Assembly (NCBI RefSeq): GCF_000022145.1
Contig: NC_011891.1
Location: 3,392,501 to 3,456,500 of the forward strand
Origin: Anaeromyxobacter dehalogenans 2CP-1
Lineage (GTDB): Bacteria > Myxococcota > Myxococcia > Myxococcales > Anaeromyxobacteraceae
Length of the DNA stretch: 64,000 nucleotides
Direction of reading: 5' to 3'
Shown: positions 57,191 through 64,000 of the stretch, piece by piece
How the letters are laid out: every line of letters begins with the position of its first letter
How positions within the stretch are numbered: the first letter of the stretch is position 1
The notes under the pieces: generated by a model
Databases searched by the model: none
The model's input: only the letters and a program-made list of their open reading frames with translations
Told to the model about the DNA's origin: nothing
Program-made: the position numbers and the translations under genes

Positions 57191-58084
57191 TCAGGATCCC
57201 CGCTGCTGCTCCATGACGCTGCGGCCCACCCAGTCGCAGGCGAACTGGTAGGCGATGCGGCCGCTGCGGTCGCCCTTGCGCTGCGACCAGAGCACCGCCG
57301 CGGTCTCCGCCTCGCGCGTCCAGGGCACGTTCACGCCGGTGCGCTCGCACAGCTTCCCCGCCCAGCGCCGCGCCACGTCGACGTAGAGGTCCTGGCTGAA
57401 GGTGTGGAACCCGACCCACAGGCCGAAGCGCCCGGACAGCGAGATCTTCTCCTCCACCGCCTCGCCGTGGTGGATCTCGCCCTCGACCATCATGGCGCCG
57501 CGGTTGTCGCTCTCGTACTCCGGCACGAGGTGCCGGCGGTTCGAGGTGACGTAGATGAGGACGTTTTCGGGCAGCGCGTACACCGAGCCGTCGAGCGCGC
57601 TCTTCAGCACCTTGTAGCTCGCGTCGCCGGGCCCGAAGGACAGGTCGTCGGAGAACAGCACGAACCGGTACGGCTGGCCCTTCACCGCGTCCACGATGGC
57701 GGGCAGGCTCACCAGGTCGTCCTTGTCCACCTGGATGATGCGCAGGCCGCGGTCCGCGTAGGCGTGCAGGAGCGCCCGCACCAGCGACGACTTGCCGGTG
57801 CCGCGCACGCCCCAGAGCAGGGCGTTGTTGGCCGGCAGGCCGGCCAGGAACTGGCGGGTGTTGTCCTCCAGCGCCTTCTTCTGCGGCTCGATGCCGAGCA
57901 GGTCCTCGAGGCGGATGCCCTCGATGCTGGGGACCGGCTCCAGGGTCCCGGCGAAGGTGCTGCGGTGCCAGTTGGCGGCGTGGCAGGCGGCCCAGTCGAC
58001 GGGCACCGCGGGCCGGGGGAGCAGCGGCTCCACCGCCGCCAGCACCCGCTTCAGCCGCTCGATCAGCTCGGGGTCGAGGCTCAT
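57191..58084 (-). CDS. DUF815-family ATPase (AAA-like)
   Basis: A 297-residue ATPase with Walker A in ALLWGVRGTGKSSLVRALLH (about residues 87-106), Walker B-like FVLFSDDLSF, sensor-1 VLIYVTSNRRHL and a C-terminal KISLSGRFGLWVGFHTFSQD. This is the DUF815 protein common in proteobacteria, with unknown role. ATG 58084 has GGAGGG. It lies upstream of, and on the same strand as, the E2 gene, so co-transcription is possible, but it is widespread without E1/E2 genes and a terminator-like hairpin precedes it. Confidence 0.9.
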   Translation of the reverse strand: MSLDPELIERLKRVLAAVEPLLPRPAVPVDWAACHAANWHRSTFAGTLEPVPSIEGIRLEDLLGIEPQKKALEDNTRQFLAGLPANNALLWGVRGTGKSSLVRALLHAYADRGLRIIQVDKDDLVSLPAIVDAVKGQPYRFVLFSDDLSFGPGDASYKVLKSALDGSVYALPENVLIYVTSNRRHLVPEYESDNRGAMMVEGEIHHGEAVEEKISLSGRFGLWVGFHTFSQDLYVDVARRWAGKLCERTGVNVPWTREAETAAVLWSQRKGDRSGRIAYQFACDWVGRSVMEQQRGS

Positions 58085-58111
58085 TCGCCCTCCGTGCGCC
58101 AGAAACGCAGC

Positions 58112-58139
58112 GGGGCAGGGACGCGCGCGCCCCTGCCCC
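58112..58139 (-). terminator. Terminator hairpin after sdhCAB
   Basis: GGGGCAGGG (58112-58120) and CCCTGCCCC (58131-58139) pair perfectly around a 10-base loop, 30-57 bp after the sdhB stop on the minus strand; a short GTTTCT follows. Confidence 0.6.
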
Positions 58140-58168
58140 GCCTCATGCCGTCATGCGGTCCGCGTCGG

Positions 58169-58978
58169 CTACTCCGCCTTCTCGGACTTCTTCAGCGCGC
58201 CGACCTTGTCCATCACCAGCGCCTTGCGGAACTCGCGGTTCAGGCGGGCGATGAACTTCACGTCGATGCCCTTCGGGCAGGCGGCCTCGCACTCGTAGTG
58301 GTTCGAGCAGTTGCCGAACCCGTTGTCGGCCATCGCCTGGATCATGGCGGCGACGCGCTCCGGCGCCTCCACCTGGCCCTGCGGCAGCTCGGCGAGCTGG
58401 GACACCTTGGCGCCGGCGAACAGCATCGCCGCGCCGTTCGGGCAGGCCGCCACGCAGGCGCCGCAGCCGATGCACTCGGCCGCGTCCATGGCGTAGTCGG
58501 CGGCGCGCTTCGGGATGGGCGTCGAGTTGCCGTCGGGGACGCCGCCGGTGTGGGCCGACGTCCAGCCGGCCGCCTGGATGAGGCGGTCGAGGGCGCCGCG
58601 GTCCACCATCAGGTCCTTGATGATGGGGAACGCGCGGGCGCGCCACGGCTCGAGGTAGATCGCGTCGCCGTCCTTGAACTTCCGCATGTGCAGCTGGCAG
58701 AGCGTGGTGCGCTTGTAGCCGCCGTGCGGGACGCCGTTGACCACGGCCGAGCAGGCGCCGCAGATGCCCTCGCGGCAGTCGTGGTCGAAGACGATCGGGT
58801 CCTTGCCCTGCTTGATCAGGTCCTCGTTCACCACGTCCAGCATCTCCAGGAAGGAGTGATGCGGCGTGATGCCCTTCGCGTCGTAGGTCTCGAAGCGTCC
58901 AGGCTCGTTGGGACCGGCCTGCCGCCAGACGATGAGCTTCAGGTTCATCGTCCCGTGCTCGGAAGCGTGCGCGCTCAT
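58169..58978 (-). CDS. sdhB: Succinate dehydrogenase/fumarate reductase iron-sulfur subunit
   Basis: A 269-residue subunit. [2Fe-2S] site [15 protein letters not shown] with a later Cys (TTLCQLHM), [4Fe-4S] [14 protein letters not shown] and [3Fe-4S] [14 protein letters not shown], each in normal order. It passes electrons between FAD in SdhA and the hemes/quinone of SdhC. The start ATG overlaps the sdhA stop (TAATG), so the two are coupled. Third gene of sdhCAB. The C-terminus is Lys-rich. Confidence 0.96.
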   Translation of the reverse strand: MSAHASEHGTMNLKLIVWRQAGPNEPGRFETYDAKGITPHHSFLEMLDVVNEDLIKQGKDPIVFDHDCREGICGACSAVVNGVPHGGYKRTTLCQLHMRKFKDGDAIYLEPWRARAFPIIKDLMVDRGALDRLIQAAGWTSAHTGGVPDGNSTPIPKRAADYAMDAAECIGCGACVAACPNGAAMLFAGAKVSQLAELPQGQVEAPERVAAMIQAMADNGFGNCSNHYECEAACPKGIDVKFIARLNREFRKALVMDKVGALKKSEKAE

Positions 58979-60894
58979 TACTTGTAGCTCCTCACCGCGA
59001 GGTGGACGTTCTCGAACTTGAGCGGCTCCTTGTGGAGCTCCGGCTCCTTGCCGATTCCCTTGAACTCCCAGGCGGCCGTGTAGCAGAAGTTCGCGTCGTC
59101 GCGCTTCGCCTCGCCGTCCGGGTACTGGTGCTCGACGCGGAAGTGACCGCCGCAGGACTCCTCGCGGTTCAGGGCGTCGCGCGCGAGCAGCTCGGCGAAC
59201 TCGAGGAAGTCGGCGGTGCGGCCGGCGTTCTCGAGCTGCTGGTTGAGCTCCTCACCCTTGCCCGAGACCTTCACGTTCTCCCAGAACTCCTTGCGGATGG
59301 CCGGGATCTTCTGGAGCGCCTTGGTGAGCGACTCCTTGCTCCGGGCCATGCCGACGTCCTCCCACATCGTCGTGCCGAGCTCTCGGATGAACTCGGTGAC
59401 GGTCTTCTTGCCGTTGATGCCGAGCAGCTTCTTGGAGGCGCCCTGCACCTCCTCCACCGACTTCTTGAACTCGGGGTGGTCGGCCTTCACCTTCCCGGGC
59501 TTGGTCGTCGCGAGGTAGCCGGCGATGGTGTTCGGGATGACGAAGTAGCCGTCCGCCAGGCCCTGCATCAGCGCGCTCGCGCCCAGGCGATTCGCGCCGT
59601 GGACCGAGAAGTTCGCCTCGCCGAGCACGAACAGGCCGGGGACGTTGCTCATCAGGTTGTAGTCCACCCAGAGGCCGCCCATCGAGTAGTGCGGGGCCGG
59701 GTAGATGCGCATCGGCTGCTTGTACGCGTTCTCGTCGGTGATCCGCTCGTACATCTCGAACAGGTTGCCGTAGCGCTCGCGGACCACGTTCTCGCCCAGC
59801 CGCTTGATGGAGGCGGCGAAGTCGAGGTAGACGCCGCGGCCGCCGGGGCCGACGCCGCGGCCCTCGTCGCACTGCTCCTTGGCGGCGCGGGACGCGATGT
59901 CGCGCGGGGCGAGGTTGCCGAACGTCGGGTACTTCCGCTCGAGGTAGTAGTCGCGATCCTCCTCGGGGATCTCGTTCGGCGGCTTGTTGCAGTCCTCCTT
60001 CTTCTTCGGCACCCAGATCCGGCCGTCGTTGCGGAGCGACTCGGACATGAGCGTCAGCTTCGACTGGTAGTCACCCGCCTGCGGGATGCACGTCGGGTGG
60101 ATCTGCGTGAAGCAGGGGTTCGCGAGGTACGCCCCCTTCTTGTGCGCCTTCCAGATCGCGGTGACGCTGCAGCCCATCGCGTTCGTGGACAGGTAGAACA
60201 CGTTCACGTAGCCGCCGGTGGCGAGCACCACCGCGTCGCCGACGTGCGTGCGGATCTCCCCGGTGACCAGGTCGCGGACCGTGATGCCCTTCGCCTCGCC
60301 GTCCACCACCACCAGGTCCAGCATCTCGGTGCGGGGGAACAGCTTCACCGTGCCGGCCTTGATCTGCCGGGACAGCGCCGAGTACGCGCCGAGCAGGAGC
60401 TGCTGCCCGGTCTGACCGCGCGCGTAGAAGGTGCGGGACACCTGCGCGCCGCCGAAGGAGCGGTTGTCCAGGTAGCCGGCGTAGTCGCGCGCGAACGGCA
60501 CGCCCTGCGCGACGCACTGGTCGATGATGTTGTTGCTGACCTGCGCGAGGCGCCACACGTCGGCCTCGCGGGCGCGGAAGTCGCCGCCCTTGATGGTGTC
60601 GTAGAACAGCCGGTAGATGCTGTCGCCGTCGTTCGGGTAGTTCTTCGCGGCGTTGATGCCGCCCTGCGCCGCGATGGAGTGCGCGCGCCGCGGAGAGTCC
60701 TGGTAGCAGAACGTCTCCACGTTGTAGCCGAGCTCACCGAGCGTGGCGGCCGCCGAGGCGCCGGCGAGGCCGGTGCCGACCACCAGGATCTTGAACTTCC
60801 GCTTGTTCGCGGGGTTCACCAGCTTCAGGTCGAAGCGGTACTTGTCCCACGACTCTTCGATGCGGCCGGTAGGTGCCTTTCCGTCGAGGATCAC
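58978..60894 (-). CDS. sdhA: Succinate dehydrogenase/fumarate reductase flavoprotein subunit
   Basis: A 638-residue subunit with the FAD-binding [20 protein letters not shown], the covalent-FAD His region [15 protein letters not shown], substrate residues in the capping domain, and active-site Arg/His near [19 protein letters not shown] and [19 protein letters not shown]. The length and capping domain match the Bacteroidetes/epsilon/delta type (SdhA/FrdA of group B complex II). It interconverts succinate and fumarate. Ten bp after sdhC; overlaps sdhB. Confidence 0.96.
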   Translation of the reverse strand: MILDGKAPTGRIEESWDKYRFDLKLVNPANKRKFKILVVGTGLAGASAAATLGELGYNVETFCYQDSPRRAHSIAAQGGINAAKNYPNDGDSIYRLFYDTIKGGDFRAREADVWRLAQVSNNIIDQCVAQGVPFARDYAGYLDNRSFGGAQVSRTFYARGQTGQQLLLGAYSALSRQIKAGTVKLFPRTEMLDLVVVDGEAKGITVRDLVTGEIRTHVGDAVVLATGGYVNVFYLSTNAMGCSVTAIWKAHKKGAYLANPCFTQIHPTCIPQAGDYQSKLTLMSESLRNDGRIWVPKKKEDCNKPPNEIPEEDRDYYLERKYPTFGNLAPRDIASRAAKEQCDEGRGVGPGGRGVYLDFAASIKRLGENVVRERYGNLFEMYERITDENAYKQPMRIYPAPHYSMGGLWVDYNLMSNVPGLFVLGEANFSVHGANRLGASALMQGLADGYFVIPNTIAGYLATTKPGKVKADHPEFKKSVEEVQGASKKLLGINGKKTVTEFIRELGTTMWEDVGMARSKESLTKALQKIPAIRKEFWENVKVSGKGEELNQQLENAGRTADFLEFAELLARDALNREESCGGHFRVEHQYPDGEAKRDDANFCYTAAWEFKGIGKEPELHKEPLKFENVHLAVRSYK

Positions 60895-60904
60895 GGTGTC
60901 TCCC

Positions 60905-61570
60905 TTAGTTCCCGGCGATGCCGGCGAGGATGAGCAGCGGAATGGCGCCGAAGCCGACCAGCAGGATCCCGGCCAGCGTCTTGCCGAGCACGCCCCACCG
61001 CGGCAGCAACGTGTTGTTGCTCAGGCCGAGGGTCTGGAAGGTGCTCTGGATGCCGTGCTTCAGGTGGAGGAACAGCGCGATCATCCCGACCACGTAGATC
61101 GCGGCGATGGGCACGAGCCGGAACTGCTGGACCACCATGCCGAACACGTCGAAGCGGCCGAGCCCGTCCTGGCCGAGCACGAGGCCGGGGGTCACGCGCA
61201 GCGTGAACTGGAGCAGGTGGTAGACGATGAACGCGCCGAGGATGAGGCCCGTCCAGATCATCGTCTTGCCCGAGAACGTGGCCTTCAGGCTGCGCTGGAC
61301 CGCGTAGCGCGTCGGGTTGGCGGCGCTGTTCTCCAGGGTGATCTGCACCGCGAGGACCGCGTGCAGCACCACCGAGAGCCCCACGACGACCCGGGTGCCC
61401 CACACCAGCGGCGCCAGCTGGTGGAGCTTCTCCGCGTAGGCGTTGATGCCGTCCGGCCCGTTGAAGATCGAGAGGTTTCCGAGCAGGTGACCGACGACGA
61501 ACAGGACCATGATGAGGCCGGTCACGGCCATCACGATCTTCCTGCCAATCGAGTCCGAGAACAGTCGCAT
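60905..61570 (-). CDS. sdhC: Succinate dehydrogenase cytochrome b subunit (type B, diheme)
   Basis: A 221-residue membrane anchor with five helices, starting [20 protein letters not shown]. His residues that would ligate two b hemes sit in [42 protein letters not shown] and [10 protein letters not shown]. One-subunit diheme anchors occur in Wolinella- and Bacillus-type enzymes that work with menaquinone and can run in either direction. First gene of sdhCAB. Promoter candidate at 61655-61685. Confidence 0.94.
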   Translation of the reverse strand: MRLFSDSIGRKIVMAVTGLIMVLFVVGHLLGNLSIFNGPDGINAYAEKLHQLAPLVWGTRVVVGLSVVLHAVLAVQITLENSAANPTRYAVQRSLKATFSGKTMIWTGLILGAFIVYHLLQFTLRVTPGLVLGQDGLGRFDVFGMVVQQFRLVPIAAIYVVGMIALFLHLKHGIQSTFQTLGLSNNTLLPRWGVLGKTLAGILLVGFGAIPLLILAGIAGN

Positions 61571-61654
61571 TGAGCCGTATCCCTTCTTCGTGGATGAGCT
61601 TCCGCCGCCGAGACGGTGTCGCCTCGCGCCCTGAACAGGAGTGCGCGGAATGGC

Positions 61655-61685
61655 ACCATAGCTGCGACCCCTTGGGGCACGTCAA
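61655..61685 (-). promoter_or_regulatory. Possible sdhCAB promoter
   Basis: TTGACG (61685-61680, minus strand) is followed after 19 bp by TATGGT (61660-61655); the spacer contains CCCCAAGGGG, a palindrome. The long spacer makes it weak alone; it lies 85 bp before sdhC. Confidence 0.3.
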
Positions 61686-61784
61686 GGACGGGAGAAGTCG
61701 GTTTTGTCGCAAGGTTGGGCGATCCCCCACCTGCGATCCCGGCAGGGTGCTACAGCGCCAGCGATCGGATCGAGCAGGCGCCCG

Positions 61785-63626
61785 TCAGGGGCGCCCCAGC
61801 GGACGTTCGTGCTCCAGCGCCGCCCAGGCCTGCTCGCGCCACCCGCGGCCGTGCTCCACCAGATCGGCGCGCGTGGTCGCGTACCGGCGGTCCGGCGCCA
61901 CCGGGCGGTTCTCCAGCGCCAGCGCCGCGAAGAAGTCGTCGGCGGAGGCCTGCTCGCCGGCGCCGCCGGGCGGCTGGACGCCCATGGCGGCGTTCGGGAT
62001 CGACACCGAGAGTCGCCCGCGCGAGTCGGTCCAGCGCGCGGCGAGCCCCTTCGCCTCCTGCTGGCTCCCGCCGGCGCCCTCGGTCGGGCCGCCCACCAGC
62101 ACCGCCCGCCCGCCGCCGCGGAGCAGCCCGGCGAGCCGCTCGCACGCGCTCATGCACGAGGGCGAGGTGAGCGCCACCACGCGGCCGCGGAACCCGCCCT
62201 CGGCCGGGTCCGGCCGGAGCGGCGGCTCCAGCAGCGCCGGGGTGAAGTCGTCGCCCGCCTTGCGCGCGCCGCGGATCGACTCGAGCACCCGCTCCGGCTC
62301 GGAGCGCGACCGGACGCCCACCGCGGGCGCGCCGCCCAGCATCGGCGCGCGCTCGCGGTACACGCCCTCGTTGAACTCGGTGGCGCGCAGCACCAGCGCG
62401 CCGCCCGGCGACGACGCGCCGGCGGGCAGGAGCATCCGCGCCAGCGCGGTCGAGTGCGAGAGGTACCCGCCGCCGTTCTGGCGCAGGTCGAGCACCAGGT
62501 CGGCGCCCCGGGCGTCGCAGGCGCGCAGGAACTCGCCCAGCACCTCGGTGAACGGGCGGCGCTCGCCGTCCGCGGAGAGCGCCTCGGTGTGGAGCGAGAG
62601 GAGCTGCGCGTAGCACACCGGCTGGCCCGCCGGCCCCGGCACCTCGCCGAGGCGCACCGCCGGCCCGCCGCCGTCGCCGGTGTACGTCCGGAGCGCGGCC
62701 GCCTCGTCCGGCGCGAAGATCGAGTCGGTCCGGCGCACCCCGCCGGCCGGGTCGCCGCCGTCCACCAGCGCGGCCGCAGCCTCGCCCAGGCCGGCCGTCC
62801 GGATCCCGGTGCGGGCCAGGAGCGCACGGCCCAGCGCGCCGCGCTCCGCGCCCGGCGAGGCCCACCACGGCAGGCGCACCGTCCGGCGGGCGCCGCGGGC
62901 GATCACGGTCAGGGCGGCGGTGGCGCGGTCGGGGTGCAGGAAGTCGCGGCGGGTGAGCGCGTCCACGGCGCGCTCGTCGCGGGCCGCGGCCGAGCTGCCC
63001 GGCAGGTGCGCGGCGAGCACGTCCATCGCCTCGCGCACCGGGCGGCCGTCGATCGCGACGACGCGGGTGCCGGGCGCGAGCAGCGCACCCGGGTCGTCGA
63101 ATCCGGCGCTCGCCAGCGCCTGGCGCAGCGCCGGCGAGCGGCTCGCCACGTAGACCCGGCCGTCGGAGGCGAGGCGCAGGCCGACGCCGAGCGCGACCTG
63201 GGGCGCGCCGGAGGGCACCCGCAGCAGCAGGTGCCCGTCCTCGAACCCGGCCACGCAGCGGCGCATCCGGTCGTAGAACCGGAGCGGATCGCGCTCGACC
63301 GCGACGGCGCGCTCGCCCTCGACGCACGCCTCGAGGTGGGCGCGCGGCTCGAACGCCGGGCGGCCGGCGGCGGCGAGCGTGAACGGCTTGGTGGTGAGGA
63401 ACACGTATCGCGCCTCGATGGCCTGCCGGAGCTCGCAGGCGATCCGGGCGCGCTCGGCCGCGGGGCAGAGCGGCCCCTCCCCGTCGCAGGCCGCGGGCGC
63501 GGGCTCCGGCGCGGCGTCGCAGGCGGCCGATCCGGGCGCGGGCGCCGCGGCCGAGGCGTTCGCCGCGGGCAGCGGGGAGGCCAGCGCGAGGAGCGCGGCG
63601 AGCGGGAGGAGCAGGACGGGACGCAT
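61785..63626 (-). CDS. S41 (C-terminal processing)-family peptidase-like protein
   Basis: A 613-residue secreted protein: signal at 5-22, a PDZ-like region (DGRVYVASRSPALRQALA, ALLAPGTRVVAIDG), then the S41 catalytic part with LVLDLRQNGGGYLSHS and VVALTSPSCMSACERLAGLL (Ser nucleophile in SPSCMSA) and ALVGG-like AVLVGGPTEGAGGSQQEA. It differs from Prc in the Cys residues by the catalytic Ser and the poorly conserved Lys region, so it may be an S41-like pseudo-protease. It stands alone, about 210 bp from sdhC. Confidence 0.82.
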   Translation of the reverse strand: MRPVLLLPLAALLALASPLPAANASAAAPAPGSAACDAAPEPAPAACDGEGPLCPAAERARIACELRQAIEARYVFLTTKPFTLAAAGRPAFEPRAHLEACVEGERAVAVERDPLRFYDRMRRCVAGFEDGHLLLRVPSGAPQVALGVGLRLASDGRVYVASRSPALRQALASAGFDDPGALLAPGTRVVAIDGRPVREAMDVLAAHLPGSSAAARDERAVDALTRRDFLHPDRATAALTVIARGARRTVRLPWWASPGAERGALGRALLARTGIRTAGLGEAAAALVDGGDPAGGVRRTDSIFAPDEAAALRTYTGDGGGPAVRLGEVPGPAGQPVCYAQLLSLHTEALSADGERRPFTEVLGEFLRACDARGADLVLDLRQNGGGYLSHSTALARMLLPAGASSPGGALVLRATEFNEGVYRERAPMLGGAPAVGVRSRSEPERVLESIRGARKAGDDFTPALLEPPLRPDPAEGGFRGRVVALTSPSCMSACERLAGLLRGGGRAVLVGGPTEGAGGSQQEAKGLAARWTDSRGRLSVSIPNAAMGVQPPGGAGEQASADDFFAALALENRPVAPDRRYATTRADLVEHGRGWREQAWAALEHERPLGRP

Positions 63627-63872
63627 CGGTGCGGGAGGGGCGCGCCGGGGCGAGGGCCCCGCGCGCTCCCCTCGAACGCCTCACCAGGCGCGAGACATTC
63701 CGCCGGACGCACCTCCAGCGCGCGCGGTGTCGCGCGATGTGCGCGTCCTCCGCACCTCGCCTCCACGCGCTCCCTCGCCCCGGCAGATGGGCTCGCGGAT
63801 GTCAAGGTCGCGCCGAATTTGCGGAAACAGCCGGCGTGCGTACCATGGGGCCCACTGTGGGAGGACGCAGGA

Positions 63873-64000
63873 ATGGCCGCAACGGACAAGCAGAAGCAGT
63901 CGCTCTACTTCCCGGAGGAGACGCTCCGCGAGATCATGAGCGAGGCGGTGCGCCTCGATCGTTCGCTCTCGTGGACGGTGCAGCAGGCGTGGCGCCTCGC
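63873..64000 (+). CDS. TIGR04563-like small ribbon-helix-helix protein (partial, runs off right edge)
   Basis: From ATG 63873 (GCAGGA upstream) the frame reads MAATDKQKQSLYFPEETLRE then IMSEAVRLDRSLSWTVQQAW. This matches, as far as I recall, the short TIGR04563 family of myxobacteria and relatives, in which a beta strand (KQSLYFPEE) and two helices form an RHH-like DNA-binding fold. Only 42 codons are visible. Upstream AATTTGCGG and TACCAT boxes may be a promoter. Confidence 0.78.
   Translation, partial: MAATDKQKQSLYFPEETLREIMSEAVRLDRSLSWTVQQAWRL

Noticed and set aside
57191-58084. DUF815 ATPase as a component of the ubiquitin-like system
   Set aside because: The family is widespread without E1/E2 genes and is separated from E2 by about 125 bp; kept as an ordinary neighbour, though co-transcription is possible.

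Overview
The window reads as chromosome from a very high-GC, respiratory deltaproteobacterium/myxobacterium, most likely Anaeromyxobacter or a close relative. The grounds are GC-rich third codon positions throughout, several multiheme c-type cytochromes (a decaheme, a nine-heme, NrfHA), a SdhCAB-type complex II, a TIGR04563-like small protein at the right edge, and many one- and two-component regulators. No rRNA, tRNA or CRISPR array was recognised. The genus is inference, not a database result.

Layout. 1-11 kb: regulators and small enzymes: a TetR regulator with three matching operators facing a membrane-protein gene, infA behind a leader hairpin, a broken SigJ-type sigma gene, a TetR/RidA divergent pair, a winged-helix/hydrolase fusion, a methyltransferase, an SQR-like flavoprotein, a VOC protein, an MBL hydrolase and an ECF sigma/anti-sigma pair. 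11-15 kb: a TRAP transporter (P, Q, M) whose large permease carries a big central insertion. 15-23 kb: histidine phosphatase, cupin, ackA-pta, a Rossmann protein and an HTH/beta-propeller membrane regulator. 23-33 kb: cupin, NrfHA nitrite reductase, acyl-CoA synthetase-like enzyme, PAP2 phosphatase, secreted GH13 amylase and a decaheme outer-surface lipoprotein with a collagen-like tether. 33-35 kb: an accessory patch with 22-bp tandem repeats and an IS1182-type element bracketed by two copies of a 168-bp structured repeat (third copy at 15.3 kb). 35-44 kb: small proteins, two L,D-transpeptidases, a CpxP-like/response regulator/histidine kinase module and a MarR-MFS operon. 44-51 kb: amidase-TetR with a 27-bp perfect operator, and pgaBCD for a PNAG-like exopolysaccharide. 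51-64 kb: a nine-heme lipoprotein, an M48 peptidase fused to a pilin-like segment, a compact ubiquitin-like conjugation locus (E2, small protein, JAB/E2-like/E1 fusion), a DUF815 ATPase, sdhCAB, an S41-type peptidase and the start of a TIGR04563-like gene.

How parts work together. The respiratory set (complex II, NrfHA, the two multiheme lipoproteins) fits anaerobic respiration with varied acceptors, with AckA-Pta linking acetate to acetyl-CoA. The envelope genes (L,D-transpeptidases, CpxP-like/two-component module, PgaBCD, M48-pilin fusion) suggest active cell-surface remodelling.

The two most unusual items are the ubiquitin-like locus at 54.6-57.1 kb, whose E1 protein combines a JAMM peptidase, an apparently Cys-less E2-like segment and an adenylating domain, with no ubiquitin-like modifier visible nearby; and the three 168-bp repeats, whose 20-bp terminal stem shows a compensatory base change and strand-specific G-U pairs, as expected for a structured RNA or an IS-mobilised element.
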